Assembly: GCA_002917775.1 (NCBI GenBank)
Contig: KZ627155.1
Location: 654,675 to 718,674 of the forward strand
Reading direction: 5' to 3'
Origin: Glaciozyma antarctica PI12
Taxonomy: Eukaryota > Basidiomycota > Microbotryomycetes > Kriegeriales > Camptobasidiaceae
Length of the DNA stretch: 64,000 nt
Shown here: one piece after another, positions 1 through 11,715 of the stretch
Position numbering within the stretch: position 1 is the stretch's first letter
Layout: the number at the start of each line of letters is the position of its first letter
Notes under the pieces: generated by a model
Database searches by the model: none
The model's input: the letters and a program-made list of their open reading frames with translations, nothing else
What the model was told of the DNA's origin: nothing
Position numbers and translations under genes: made by a program

Positions 1-970
1 TCCGTAAGCTGGTCACCGATGATGTACTTCTTCTTGCCCTCCAACAGCTTCTCGAGCCTGTCCAAGCTCTCGAAGAGGGGAATGACGGCAGCCTCGTACG
101 CCGCCTGCTTCGACGCGAATCCAGAGCGGTAGACTCCGTTGTTGACGGTGGGGTACACCCACTCGTTCTGTGCCTCGATCTCGGCTTGGAGAGCAGCGGG
201 GTAGAGGTCGATGGCGGCGAATTCGGGAGCGATCTCGGAGTTGAACTGCGACAGGTCGTTAGCGAGCGAAGAGGAGCAGTAAACGAAGAAAGCACCCCGA
301 TGTTGAACATGCGAATAACTGCGAAATACGTTAGCTTCGAACGAGGCAGCGAAGCTTCGAACGACGCACTCTCGGAACTCTCGTTGTTGACGATCTTGCC
401 GAGCTTCTTGTCCCAAAGCAGCGGCACCGTGAACCTACGCGCAACACCATTAGTTTCCTCCTCTCCATCCCGCCCCTCGTCCAACTCACCTTCCAGTGTA
501 GTCGGCCTCCTGCTTGAAGTACAACTCGCGAATGAACTTGGCGTTGTAGAGAGGATCAGGAACGACGCCCGCGATGCCGTCGTCCGCTCCGATCTCCGTA
601 GGCGTCTCCGTATCGATGTACTCGCCATCCTCTCCACGAGGAGGAGGGAAGAATCCCCAGCCCCACTTGCCCATGTGGGGGTGAACGACCGATACATCTT
701 GCAGCCGAGGTGTCAGCTGGTGCTGTACGAGTCCGGGAGGAAGAACGTACCGATAAACTCCTCGAGGTGCTTGAGCTGGCGAACGATCAGAGTGCGGTGG
801 GCCCAGGGGCAGGCGAGCGAGACGTAGAGCAAGTAGCGCCCCTTCTCCGGGGGGTGCTCGCCTCCGACTTTGATGTGGCTCCTGAAGGTGCTGGGGAGGC
901 GGCGGAACTCGCCGTCCTTGGAGGCCCAGGTGGTGATATCGCGGGGAGCTTGAGCAGCGGTGGTAGACAT
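1..970 (-). CDS. Glutathionyl-hydroquinone reductase (omega-class GST, Ecm4/Gto family), 3' end cut by window
   Basis: Family role: glutathione-dependent reduction of glutathionyl-hydroquinones, in cytosol or mitochondria. The thioredoxin-fold active site LACPWAHR, the GKWGWGF block and NNESSEIIRMFN are family hallmarks. My exons are 751-970, 490-697, 370-434, 296-318 and 1-245, with GT-AG introns; exon 4 is only 23 nt. The last exon continues through the C-terminal helical domain (WVYPTVNNGVYRSGF) to IIGDQLT at the window edge, so the end of the protein is missing. I start at the ATG at 970. The reading frame stays open upstream and that stretch looks presequence-like (RSITPLARPFASIAPRLN), so a longer mitochondrial isoform is possible. 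Divergent to palC, with a short shared promoter. Confidence 0.9.
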
Positions 971-1239
971 GGCTGAAGGAGATTCGGAGTTCGATGACGA
1001 GGTGTTGAGCCGAGGTGCGATGCTGGCGAAAGGGCGAGCGAGGGGAGTGATGGAGCGGGTTGTGGTGGGAAGAGAGCGCTTTATGGCGAGTCGGAGGAAA
1101 GAAATGGCTGAGTCTTCTTGCTGAGGAAGATGACAGTGAGAGAGGAGGAGGAACCCCGTTGAGGAGCTGACCCAACTCGCGCCTGAGCGATTGTCCGGAT
1201 TCGGCGAGCTCCAACGCAGCTGCTCCTGGCTCAGCACAC

Positions 1240-2958
1240 TCAGCAAGACTCCTGCCCAAGCTGATTTTTCCACCGCCGCACCCTGCGCCAGTCGCGTTCC
1301 ACCAGTGGCTCCAGGATCCAACCTCTTCTCACGCGCGCGATCTCTCGGAGGCCAACGCTGCTCGCGCTCGAGTACGGACTACCCTCAAGGCGACGAAGGA
1401 GGAGGGGAGCAAGGAGGGAGGGGATTGGGCTGCTGCGTTGAAGGTGAGGAGCCTGCCAGACGGCAGGGAGCTGGAGTCGAGGAGAGCTCGAGCGGGTGGT
1501 TACGAGGGAGCTGACGGTACTTTGGTTGCAGGCCACGACCGAGTACCTGCCGTATCTCTACGCAGTCCTGGCGTGTGTAGAATCAGACGATCTTCACCTA
1601 CAGACTGAACCCAGTGCATGCCGTTCCCTTGCTAGCTCACTCGCAACCTGCTCACTCCCCTCTGTCGGCAGGCTTCACCTGGCGCTCGACTCTTTCCACT
1701 CAGCTCCTCAAGAAGTCTCAACCTAGGATCACTCTCCCCTCCCTGTGAGCACCTCAGAATGCGCTGCCGAAGTCTTGCAGCTAAGACGACTCGAACGCAG
1801 GCACTACGAACTCGCAGCGACCCTTCTCACACACGCCCTCTGCCTCTCCAACCACGCTTCAACCCTCGTCGCTTCTCTAGGATCCTACGAAACCTCCGCC
1901 AGCGTAACCACCAGTGCCCTTAAACCTCACGACGAGACGGTCAACTCTGCTGCGGAGCTGCTCTGTCGCTCTAGCGGAGTCCTCACCTACCTTGCGGAGA
2001 CGGTGATTCCTCGCTGGGAAGCAGCAGTCGGAGAAGGAATCAAAGGCCGACCCGTCGAGCTCACTCGAGACGTTGTCACCGCTCTTTCCAAGTCCGTCCT
2101 TCCTCTCTCCTCTCGCTTATAAGCTAACGCCTCGCAGGCTCGCTCTAGCCGACGCGAACCTCCTCGCCATCCGCCGTCTCCTCTCTCGTTCCCTCGCCTC
2201 CTCCCACTCCAACACTACTCCAGGCCCACCTCTCTCCTCCTCCCATCCTTCCCCCTCCCTCCTCGCGAAACTCCACCTTAACGTTTACACGCTCTACGAT
2301 TCGGCTCGCTCGCTCTGCAAGACCGCTTCACGTCTCTCAGACGCCTCGGGGGAAATACATACGGATCTACGGAAGTACTTGAGCGATGGACGAACGATCG
2401 CGCTCAGTCTGAGCTACAAGTGGCTCGGCGTCGACGCGGGGGAGAACGGCGGGAGGGAGAAGGCGGGAGAGGCAGTGGCGTGGTTGGAGATGGCGAAAGC
2501 TTCGTTGGAGGAGGTCGGAGGGAAGGGAGCGGGGTTGAAGAGTCGGATGGGGATTGGGAAGGCGGGAGGGAAGGAGAGGAAGGGAAAGGTTGCGCAGGAG
2601 GTGGATAGTATAGGCGCGTTCTTGAGCGCGTATCGCAAGGTCAACGACACGGTCCGCTCTCTTCCTCCTTCGCTTTTGTAGACGAGCTAACTCTATTTCG
2701 TTGCAGGTGCACTTCCAGCCCGTCCCCTCTTCAGCCACTCTCCAACCTCTCATCCCCGCCGGCCGAGCAGCTCTGGCACCGAAAGCCTTCCTCCCTCCTC
2801 CTCCAGCCTTTCGCCTACACCTGCGCGACGGTTCAATCATCGTTCCTTCACCAGTACAGCCAGAGCTCGATGCGTCAGGGCTGGACCTCGACGACAGCTC
2901 GGAGGAGGAGGGAGGCGGGAAAGAGGGGAGCTACTTTGGAAGTGGTAGTTACTGGTGA
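1240..2958 (+). CDS. palC: pH-response regulator PalC (BRO1-domain protein)
   Basis: PalC is a BRO1-domain protein linking the ESCRT-III/Vps32 scaffold to the Pal/Rim alkaline-pH signalling complex in fungi. Exons that splice to the family pattern are ~1240-1443, 1532-1613, 1672-1744, 1801-2091, 2138-2651 and 2707-2958. Recognisable stretches are TEYLPYLYAVLACVESDDL, FTWRSTLS, HYELAATLLTHALCLSNHA, YKWLGVDAGE and, in the last exon, VHFQPVPSS followed by IPAGRAAL, which is typical of the PalC C-terminus. The protein ends in an acidic tail (DLDDSSEEEGGG). The start is unsettled: the frame holds PAPVAFHQWLQDP but has no ATG above it before a stop near 1170, so a short first exon upstream is likely. 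Identity rests on motif order rather than an alignment. Confidence 0.78.
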
Positions 2959-3742
2959 AGCAGCGTTGCAACACGTTCCTGGGCACCACCCTTCGCCCAG
3001 CGTCTGCGTGTCCACGTTCGGTGGCGAAAAAATCTTCGGGACCGCGACAGCGCTGCGATATCCGGAACGGGGACACCAACTCGTGCAAACACCTCGCTCT
3101 ACGCTGCTACCTCTTCTCGCGGGAGACGATGCACATAGCGAGCTATAATTCCTCCCGCCCGCAAGTTCGCAAGGGCCGAAAGTATAACAGCAGGGACGTG
3201 CCGAAATGGGGTCCTCAGGAGCAGTGGGGCTCCTCAGCGAATCGAGAGGAGAGAGCAGTGCGCGATTCATGATCTCGTCGCGATTCGTGATCTCGTACGA
3301 AGTTCCGGGCCGTCCCCGTTCGCCTTGTTCGATAACACCTGTTCGATAACAAAGTTCACATTGTTCTCGCTCGACGAGGTGCGTGCGGCGCCCAGAAGGG
3401 GTTAGGATTTCCAAATGCCGTTGGGCTAGCTCGCCAAAAGTCAAAGAGTCGGCCTTTCTCCGCGCAGGCGAGGACGGACCCCTTCTCTACTCGAACCCCC
3501 TCCAAGGACAAAGAGGAGTGGGGGGACCGTTGTCTTCACCTTCTCAGCCCAACTCAGCACACGTTTCTCTCTCTTGCATCCCTACAGCATCTCGCACAGT
3601 CGCATTCCGTGAGTTCGCAAGCCGCATTCACCAACTGCATTCCAAGCTGACGCATCCCTTCGCAGGCTCATCAGCATACCCAACGTTAACCCGCCGCCGC
3701 ACGACCTTCTTGAACCCTCATCACCGAATCCCATCCTAAAGC
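2959..3742. other. Intergenic stretch with two short tandem duplications
   Basis: No supportable gene. It holds an 18-bp near-perfect tandem repeat (3261-3296, core CGATTC then TGATCTCGT) and a 14-bp tandem repeat (3326-3353, core TGTTCGATAAC, each copy carrying GATAA). It serves as 3' region of palC and promoter of the next gene. Confidence 0.5.
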
Positions 3743-4459
3743 ATGTCCCTCTTCACGACCCCTCCCTCGACGCCTCGCCAGACCCCCAAGAAGCGCGCCC
3801 TTCCTACGTCCCCCATCGACAGCGACAACGAGGATTCCACGCGCTACTCCTCCCGCGAATACGTCTGCACCTCGAGCCCCTCCTCAGCCCTCTCCCTCTC
3901 CTCCTCCCCCTCCCTCCTCCCTCCAGCCCCCCTCTTCTTCCCTCGGACCCCCGTCAAGGCCTCGTTGCGCGTTTTCCCCTCCTCAAGTCGGATGAAGCGC
4001 AGTCCAGCGTCGGAGAACCTCTTCCTCTTCACGCGCGACGCGTTCCTCGAGGACGAGCGCCGATCGACGCGCGCCTGGTCCCTCGACAGTCGTCTCCCCA
4101 CCGCCTTCGAGGGAGTCGACTGCTTCTCCTCGCCCGAACTACCCGCCTCCCCTCTCTCGCCGTACACCACCGAGGACGAGGACATGGGCCTCGATGATTC
4201 CGCCGACGACTCCCCCTCCTCCTCCTCCTCTCCTTGCGCCCCTTCCTCCCGCCAACGCGACGTTACCCCTCCTTCTCCGACGAGGTTCGTTCGCCCTAGG
4301 ATCGAGAAGGTGAGGTTGGGCGCGTCGCCGGGGTCGAAGGGCGGCAAGGCGAGGCTTGAGCAGCCGTGGTCGTTCGAGGAGCAGCTGGGGGGCGCGAGGA
4401 AGGGGATTTGGGGCGAGGGAGTGCAGGGGACGAGGGGGTTGGGGTTGATCTTTGCTTGA
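3743..4459 (+). CDS. Ser/Pro-rich disordered hypothetical protein
   Basis: A single-exon frame of 238 codons with a clean ATG; I do not recognise a family. The protein is low-complexity and rich in Ser, Pro and S/T-P sites (TPPSTPRQTPKKR at the N-terminus), which could be targets of proline-directed kinases. It has an acidic patch in the middle (YTTEDEDMGLDDSADDS) and ends with a more ordered-looking PWSFEEQLGGARKGIW and a hydrophobic GLGLIFA. There is no signal peptide or membrane segment. The basic KKR near the start may be a nuclear signal, but that is inference. The opposite strand is also open here because of codon bias, which weakens the call slightly. Confidence 0.6.
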   Translation: MSLFTTPPSTPRQTPKKRALPTSPIDSDNEDSTRYSSREYVCTSSPSSALSLSSSPSLLPPAPLFFPRTPVKASLRVFPSSSRMKRSPASENLFLFTRDAFLEDERRSTRAWSLDSRLPTAFEGVDCFSSPELPASPLSPYTTEDEDMGLDDSADDSPSSSSSPCAPSSRQRDVTPPSPTRFVRPRIEKVRLGASPGSKGGKARLEQPWSFEEQLGGARKGIWGEGVQGTRGLGLIFA

Positions 4460-4948
4460 GGGGCGTTGGTCGGCGCTGGGAGGGAGGAGTGTTGGAGGAT
4501 GTTGTTGGAGGAATAGTAGTCTTGTCGATACCCCGTAGCCCCCCGTATTCGCCGCAAATGTCAGTTATATCGCATCGTACACATCGCGAGAAGTCCTGGT
4601 CGAGAGCGGAGAGAGAGCGACGGAGCTTCGGGGAGTGGGAAGATGGTGCTGCTGGGAGGCGAGGAGTCGACCTCGTCGGTAGCTGGCGGGAACAGCGCTG
4701 GACTAGCCATGCAAGTCGCTGGACCAGGTCGATAGATGAGAGATGTAGGTGGGGTGGGAGGGAGAGGAACTCGAACCATCCCGCCGACTGACCTCGCGCC
4801 CTGTCATCCTCCTTCCACCACCTCGTTCTCTGCACCACTCTCCAGACCCTGGACCTCTAAGCCACCACGCACTGCTCCGTTAAGCCAACGCGCCAACCTC
4901 CGCTCAAGCCAGTCCGCCCCGCCCTCTCCCCTCAAGTCCTCTCGCGTC
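4460..4948. other. Intergenic region
   Basis: No convincing gene on either strand. A stretch near 4770 (GGAACTCGAACC) resembles a tRNA T-loop but lacks the stems. It is probably the 3' end of the preceding gene and the promoter/5' leader of the next, and is pyrimidine-rich from 4790 on. Confidence 0.4.
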
Positions 4949-5767
4949 ATGTTCGACTCGAGCACGCCTCCCACCCCCGATGAGCTCGCGGCTGCTGCTT
5001 CCATCACTATCAAGGATGAGAACGGCAAGGATGTCAAGCTGGGGGATCTGTACAAGGACCAGAAGACGATCACCATCTTCATCCGCCACTTCGTGAGTCT
5101 CCGTGAGCGTGCAGGTGGAGGAGGAGGAGCTGACGCTTGCTGCTGCAGCTCTGCGGGCTCTGCCAGGACTTTGTCGCGTATCTAGGGTCGCGAGTGACGC
5201 CGGAGCAGCTCGCCCAGTCGGACGTCAAGCTCGTAATCATCGGTTGTGGGGACTGGAAGGTCGTCAAGGCGTACCGCGAGCTCCTGGATACACCTTTCCC
5301 GATCTATGCGGACGCGTCAATGAAGAGCGTGAGTTGGGATGAGTCGCTGGAAGGAACGAGGAGCTGACCAGCCTGCGATAACAGTACATCGCACTCGGGA
5401 TGACCCTCCAGACGCTCGCTCAAGGCGATTCTTCGGTCGAGCCCGAGTACTTGAAGCGATCTGCTTTCTCGAACGTTTGGACCTCCATTCGTGTAAGCCC
5501 GAGGAGCTGGCGGAATTTGAGGAGCTAACTAAGTTGTTATCTTCGCGACAGAACGCGTTCAAGATGGGCAAGTTCAGCGGCGGACCTATCAAGCAGCTCG
5601 GCGGAGAGTTCGTACTCGGACCAGGTGAGTTTCGTCCTTTCTCGAACGGGCAAAAGCTAAACATTACGACAGGCAACCAGGCTCACTACACTCACCGGAT
5701 GGAGAATACCAAGGGCCATTCAAAGGTCGCAGATCTCTTGCAAGCCGCCGGCGTACCTGTCGCCTAA
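4949..5767 (+). CDS. AhpC/TSA-like antioxidant (thioredoxin-fold, AAED1-type) protein
   Basis: A small thioredoxin-fold protein of the AhpC/TSA-related family. Exons are 4949-5092, 5149-5328, 5385-5492, 5552-5624 and 5673-5767, each joined by GT-AG introns in the correct phase. The first junction creates the CxxC redox motif (HFLCGLCQDF). Downstream are LVIIGCGDWKVVKAY, PFPIYADASMKSYIALGMT, the FKMGKFSGGPIKQLGGEFVLGPG block and YTHRMENTKGH, matching the order in fungal relatives of AAED1/PRXL2-like proteins. There is no signal peptide. The likely role is thiol-based redox defence; the substrate is unknown. Start chosen at ATG 4949, just before the conserved N-terminal segment. Confidence 0.85.
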
Positions 5768-6338
5768 TTCTTCACACCCCTCGCACCCATTCTACGCCAT
5801 ACCCTACTTGATGGAATACCACTAATACTCGCAGCCTGTGCCTCTTTTCTGCTGTCGCTGCATGGGGCGTCAGCTCCGAGGAACGCTGTTCTCTCCGCTC
5901 CTTCGTTTCCTCTTCCCATTCTCGGCGAGATCTCCGACGATGGGGTTGCTCGCGAAGCTCTGGGAGCTTATTTCCGCGCTATCCTCGGCTTCCCTGCTCG
6001 ACCCCGCTCGACCTTGCTCGCCCACGCTCGTCCCTGCTCGACCGCTGGTGACCTCACAACCTCGCTCCTCCTCTCAAAGATACCCAGTCAAGCTTGAGGA
6101 GTAGTGCAATTCGCATTCGCCTTCTTAGCACGAAAGTTGTCCCTTCTCTCATCGTGCGAAGCTCGCTGACGCCTCGCTCAAAGTCTGCGCAGGGGTGATC
6201 GGAGCGCCCATCGTGTTCAAGGTACACTTTGAGCAGCGGTAGATGGGAGCACAGGATTCAATCCCAACGTAACGCAGCGCAGGGAATCTAAAACGGGGGT
6301 ATGCGAGTTGCAGGGTATCTAACAGCATGGAATGCGCC
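5768..6338. other. Intergenic region, convergent gene ends
   Basis: It lies between the stop codons of two convergent genes. Between about 5997 and 6045 there is a degenerate short repeat of CTCGACC/GCTCG units. I see no gene, and frames here use rare or no ATG starts. Confidence 0.4.
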
Positions 6339-7811
6339 TCAAAGCTCCTCCATCTCCTCCTCTCCCTCCGGCTCATCGCTCCCTCGATATCTCTTAACGG
6401 CCTCTTCCACCTTGGAAAGAATGAGCGTCTTCACCCACCCCTTCTGCGGGAACTCCTTGTCCCACTGATTGTGGAGATGAACCGCAAACGCGCTCCCGAC
6501 CTTCTTCCCCAGCTCCTCCGCGCGTCCCTTCCCCCAGCTGCTCTCGCTCTTCCCGAACGGGTCCGGCAGGCGATTGTCGAGTCGGCAGCTGTACCCGTCC
6601 GTAAAGCAGTAGGGGAGGATCTTGAACGGGTTGATCGAGTTGGCGACGAGTCGACGCCAGACCTTGTGGTAGAGATGAGAACCCCAGTCGGTCGTGCCTT
6701 GTCGAGGAGACGGGTCGTTCGCCATCGCGTACAGCATCTCGCAGAGAAAGGGGCTGTTGCGGTAGAAATGCATCATCGCGCCGTTGAGAGGTTGGTGGAT
6801 CTTATCTGCGAGGACGTCAGCTCGAAGCGAGAGCTTGGCGAGAGCTGAACGCACCGTAGCAGTCCCACTGCGTAACCCACTCTGCCTCCCCAAGCACACG
6901 CATATCCCGTCCAGTCATGATCGTGTCCATGTCCACCCAAATCCCTCCCTTCGCCCACAGCACCAACACCCGTACGAGATCCCCATCCAGCCACGCCTTC
7001 GCATCCGAAGCCTGCAGCAGCTTATGTCCCTCCATCGGCGTTCCCTGCGCCATGCCCTGCTTGTCGATCGTGCGAACGGAGAATCGGCGTCCGTAGAGCT
7101 CGAGGAGCGGTTCCAAAAGCGCATACGATCCGAGGTGTGAAGGAACGTCGGCGTTCGTCCAGAGAATTACGGAGGTCGAGGGGGGGTCCTGCATCGCGAG
7201 GAGGGAGTGGAGGAGGGAGACTTGACGCGTGCCGAGGGGGAGGAGGTCGGCGCGCCAGTAGGTGTGGAAGACGGTATGGCGCGGGAGGGACATGTCGGAG
7301 AGAGGTCGCTGGGGGATGGTGGAGGCGAAGTTGAAGCAGTCGTTGCCCAGGGGCATGCCTATCCCCGAGTGCAGCTCGACGAAGGAGGGCGCTTGTGCGA
7401 GAGTCGTGTTGTAGGCGGATGCTTCGATGGCGGAGGGGTTGAAGCAGGTCGAGGAGAGTGGAGGAGTGGGGAGGATGGTCTTCTTGATCCACCCGCGTGA
7501 GAAGATCTGGATCTCGACGTGCACCTCGTAGCTGTACCAGAAGACGAGGAGCTGCGCGAGCCGTCAGCAACTCTCCCTCCTTCAAGCCATGCCGTACGCA
7601 CCAACGCCACCACCAAGCCCACGAGGACTTTCAGCGCCCTCTTCAGCCCGAAGCTTGCCCTTGCTCCAGCCCAGCGCCTGTTCCTGCGGCCGTACTTGTC
7701 GTCGTCCCCTGGGAAGCCAAGCGAGGGGGACGTCGGAGACCTGTGGCGGGGGTTTCGGCTCCCTGGCGAAAGGAAAGGTATCGAGAGGCCCGCCAGGTTG
7801 AAGCCTGCCAT
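6339..7811 (-). CDS. GT32-family glycosyltransferase (DXD sugar-binding), type II membrane protein
   Basis: Exons on the minus strand are 7602-7811, 6855-7551 and 6339-6805. The first junction builds an N-terminal membrane anchor (VLVGLVVALLLVFWYSYEV) after a short basic cytosolic tail, typical of a Golgi type II glycosyltransferase. The catalytic part has HTYWRADLLP, VILWTNAD, then the DXD motif in GGIWVDMDTIM, with downstream FYRNSPFLCEMLYAMA and VHLHNQWDKEFP. This order fits PF04488 (Gly_transf_sug) enzymes such as fungal mannosyl- or GlcNAc-transferase relatives. The tail is acidic. The nucleotide sugar and acceptor cannot be told from sequence. Confidence 0.85.
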
Positions 7812-7974
7812 AGCGTAGTGGGAGGAAGAAGAGAGGGGCGCAGGTCACGAGCGAAGTTGTCTTCGCGAGATTCGACCTCCGAACTTCGTTCTCCGCTCCT
7901 CATGGTTGGACAGGACGTAAATAGCAAATGCAGAGCTCTTCTAAATTATCTATGTACCTCCGTCCTCAAGCCCT

Positions 7975-9159
7975 TCATGCGAGTACTGCGAAATCGCCCA
8001 AGCTTTGCACGACGTAAGTCGGTACCGCGACTGCTCCCTCCTTCTCGTAATCCGCACGCCCGTTGACTCCTAAAGAATAAGAGCAAGTCAATGAAGCTTG
8101 GCGGTAGCGAAAGATCAAACGACGCACCCGTCAGCACGAGCATCGTCGAGATACCTCCGTTCGTTCCAAAAAGGATGTCGGTATCGAGCCGGTCTCCAAT
8201 CATTAGTGTACGACTCTTGTCGAGAGAGTTCCTGGAATCGTGCAAAGAGTGTCAGCATCTCGGGCGGCAGAATACGGCAAAGGAACGCACGCTTCTAGGA
8301 TGCAATCCATCATCGCCTTCTCGGGCTTGCCAACGACGATTGGTTGACGCTCCAAGCAGTACATCAGTGGTGCGATAGTAGCTCCTCCACCTGCAAATCA
8401 CAAAATCAGCAATCGTGTCGAACAGAGCGCAGAGAACTCAACGCACCAGGGTAGACGCTGCCGTGAGTAGGGAAGGTCGAATCGAGGTTCGTGGCGATGA
8501 AGAGGCAGCCCTCGTTCTCGCGCAAGTACCTGAACGCCTTGGCAATCTTCTTATAATTGAAGTGCATATCGAGGCCGCAAAGCACCGCTCCCACCTCAGG
8601 GTCCGCCACGACGGAGGAGAAGTCCATCAGGTCGATGAAGACGTTGTCCTCCGGGTCCTGCACACCCCAGACGTAGGCTCAGCTCTTTCCCTCGCCAGTT
8701 CGCGCGTCCCGACTCACCGTTCCACCACAGTACCGGATCCCAACGCTGTCGAGCTCGTCCTCGACCCCCTTCTCCCCAATCACGTACACCTTCTTGTCGG
8801 CCGGGAAGTTGAGGATAGTCTTGAGGTACGCAGCAGTAGCGTATGCAGAGCTGAAGATCTCCTCCTGCCCTCCTCGATCAGCTCTCATCTCCCCGCACCA
8901 AGGAGCCCAACCGCACCACATGGCACTCGATCCCCATCTTGTCGAACTTCTTCTTGTTTTCCGCGCGACTCTTCGTGGCGTTGTTGGTGACGAAGAAGAT
9001 GCGCTTGCCGAGCTGGCGGAAGTGCTGGAGCGTCGTGTGGATCCCGTCGAGGACGTGGTCGCCCTCCCAAACCACGCCGTCGCAGTCGAGCAGGAGGACG
9101 TCGTACTTGTCGATGATCTCCTGGTAATGTGCAGCGGTGGTGAGATCTTGAGGAGCCAT
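7975..9159 (-). CDS. PHO13: 4-nitrophenylphosphatase / phosphoglycolate phosphatase (Pho13 family, HAD)
   Basis: A HAD-superfamily phosphatase with a C2 cap. The N-terminus has the nucleophile motif DVLLLDCDGVVWEGD, then FVTNNATKSRAENKKKF (motif II). Middle exons give VYVIGEKGVEDELDSVGI, NVFIDLMDF and VLCGLDMHFNYKKI. Later come LFIATNLDSTFP, IVVGKPEKAMMDCI and motif IV LMIGDRLDTDILFGTNGG, ending VVQSLGDFAVLA. At least five exons are separated by 45-70 nt introns; the last intron gives LTGVNGRADYEKEG. Family members act on small phosphate esters such as 2-phosphoglycolate and side products of glycolysis. The start is the ATG at 9159 (MAPQDLTTAAHYQEII), consistent with family length. Confidence 0.9.
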
Positions 9160-9348
9160 GACGAGGTCAAGCCCAGGTGGAGTCAAAGGAGGAAGGAAAG
9201 AGGCGTGCACTCTCGCGCGCGCGCGCAAAGTCAATGTCCGAATCTCCGAATCGCTCACAGTCTCCTTTCAACGAGACGGTTGCCATGCTCTAGTATTAAG
9301 TTATGATCTATGCGTAGAAGCTACAGCGAGGACGTCTTACAGTCCTCC

Positions 9349-11715
9349 TCAGGCGTCCCTCCCCGCCATCCTCTCCCTCACCAAAATCATAGCCGCCTCC
9401 TTATCCCTCCTCATCTTGTTGGCCTTCTTGATGCCGAACCCGTCCGAAAAGACCTGTCGGGTCTCCTCGAGCGATAGGCCAGCGGTTTCTGGGTACAGGA
9501 AATAGCAGAACAGCGCGCCTAGGAAGCAGAGGCCTGCGTAGAGACCGAAGGCGCCTGGATGGGGGGTCAGCGAGAGCGCAGGAGGAGAAGAATCGAAGAC
9601 GAACCGGCTGCGGTGATGCGGGCAATGAGGGAGAGGAAGGTAGAGCCGATGATGAGGTTGGCACCTGAGCGAAGAGGTCAATTAGTCGTTTTCGCAGGAG
9701 CGATGAAGGAGGACGTACCCCAGTTGCAGGTGGTTGAGATCGAGACTCCCATTCCTCTCACGTGCATCTCGAAGAGCTCGCCCTGCTGCCAGGGGATGTT
9801 TCCGATTCCAGTAGCTGCACAGCGAGAGCGTCAGTTCGCGCGCGATTGCGAAGGGCCGAAAAATACGAACCGTAGCAGGCGACGTAGATGATCATCGCCG
9901 CGAGGACGACGGGCCCGTAGCGAGAGTCGAGACCGACGCCGTTGTCGGGAAGCTGGCCGTCAGTGTTGAGTGTGAGGAAGTGGAACGCCACGGCTGCGAG
10001 GATCAAAGCTGCCGACATCCCAGGGATCGTAAGGCAGGCGATGCGTCGGCGACCGGCTTTGTCGATGATCCAAAGAGCGATGAGGGTGAAGATGAAGCTG
10101 GAAAAGAGGTTAGAGCCGTCCAAAGAGGGAAAGCGAGAGGAACGAACTTGGTCAGGGCAATCACGAGACCAATGAGGATGGGGTTGTCGAAGCCAACGCT
10201 CTGGAACAAGGTCGGCGAGTAATAAAGAAGCGTATTGAAGCCTGCGACGTCTGGTTAGGCGAGGAGTCGAAGCGCAGTAGGAATGAACGCACCCGACAGC
10301 TGCTGAATCCCTTGAAGGCCGCAAGCGATGACCAGTCCCCTGAAGTTTGCTCCGACGAAATGAAGCTGCTTCCACGTCGCGATAAAGTTGCGGTCGGAGC
10401 CCATGTTCTCCTTGACGCTCGCGCTGATGACGGACGCCTTCATCTCGATCTGAGCGGGAGTGGCGTAGGGATAGACTTTGGCGAGGATCTTGAGCGTCGG
10501 TGCCAGCTTGTCGTGCCGGAGAAGGTAGCGAGGGGATTCGGGGAGAATTCCGAGGAGGCAGAGTTGGAGAATCTGTGAGGCAAAATGAGCGGAGGAACGA
10601 GCGAGATGGGGAAGGGCCTACCGGAGGAGCTGCGCCGATTGCCACCATCACGCGCCATCCTTCGCGCGTATCATCAAAGATCTAGCGAAGAAAGGCGGCA
10701 TCAGCGACATTCAGAAGGAACGGAGGGGAGAGCAGCGTACGAGATCCACGATGTACGCCAAGACTTGTCCAAGGGTGACTGAGCAATGGTGGTGAGAACG
10801 GCAAGGCGACGAGAGGACGAGGAAGCTTACTCGCAACCACGTTCAGCGTTACCAGTCGTCCTCGGAGAGCGGTGGGAGCGAGTTCTCCGATGTAGAGGCT
10901 GGTGGGAGCAGTGTCAGTCCAGGAGCGAGGTTGAAAGCCGAGTGGCGCAGGACGCACGGACTGGAAGGAGGAATGTTAGTTCAATGACGGAGCTGAACTG
11001 TGCGGTACGCACACAATGAGAGCCGCCAAACCAACTCCCAGGCCAATTACCAGCCTCCCGCTAGCCATAATCCAGTACGCTCCTGGTCCGACAGCAGCGG
11101 CTTGCATGACTGAAAGGAGCGAGTTAGCCGCCAAGTGGGTGACGAGAGGAAGGAGCACCGTACCCGCTCCCAAGATGAAGACAACGTCGGCGATGGCAAT
11201 CACAGCCTTGCGGCCGATCAGGTCTGCAAGCAAGCCCGAACCAAATCCGCCGAACAACGCGCCCAGTGTCGTCGCACTCGTCAAGATCTGTCGTCGCAGC
11301 AGGATGAGCGACGTCCCCTAGTGCGGTAGGAGAGAAGGCACACCTCTTTCGCCGAGTTGGTGAGAGTCTCCCTTCCCAGATTGCGTGCGATATCCTTGTG
11401 GATGAGAGCGCCGCCGATTACTCCAGTCTGAAGCGTCGAGGGGTCAGCTCCCTCGTTCCTCCCAGTCCTCGCACAACGACGTACATCGTAGCCAAACAAG
11501 AGTCCTCCAATCGCTGCTGCTCCCACAAGGAGAACCACGAACGCTGTCGTCCTTTCCTCTCCTTCCGCAGCCACAATCTTCTCATCGAACTCGCCGGTCA
11601 ACTCGTCCCGCTTGAAAAGGGAGGAGACGACGGCGTCTGCTGCACTGTCCTTTTTCACCTCATCTCCGTCCCCTGTGCTGTCCTGCTTGACGGGTGCTGG
11701 AGGGAAGGCGGTCAT
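9349..11715 (-). CDS. MFS sugar transporter, myo-inositol transporter (ITR) type
   Basis: A 12-helix major facilitator of the sugar porter family, split by many short introns. Markers in order are an acidic cytosolic N-terminus, [16 protein letters not shown] (helix 1), [15 protein letters not shown] (loop 2-3), [57 protein letters not shown] (helix 7), [11 protein letters not shown] and the C-terminal [10 protein letters not shown]. The [16 protein letters not shown] form and the long N-terminus point to Itr1-type inositol/H+ symporters rather than hexose carriers, but substrate is inference. Start ATG at 11715 ([13 protein letters not shown]); stop at 9349. Confidence 0.87.

Noticed and set aside
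4760-4800. tRNA-like T-loop (GGAACTCGAACC)
   Set aside because: No matching T-stem, anticodon arm or acceptor stem on either strand.
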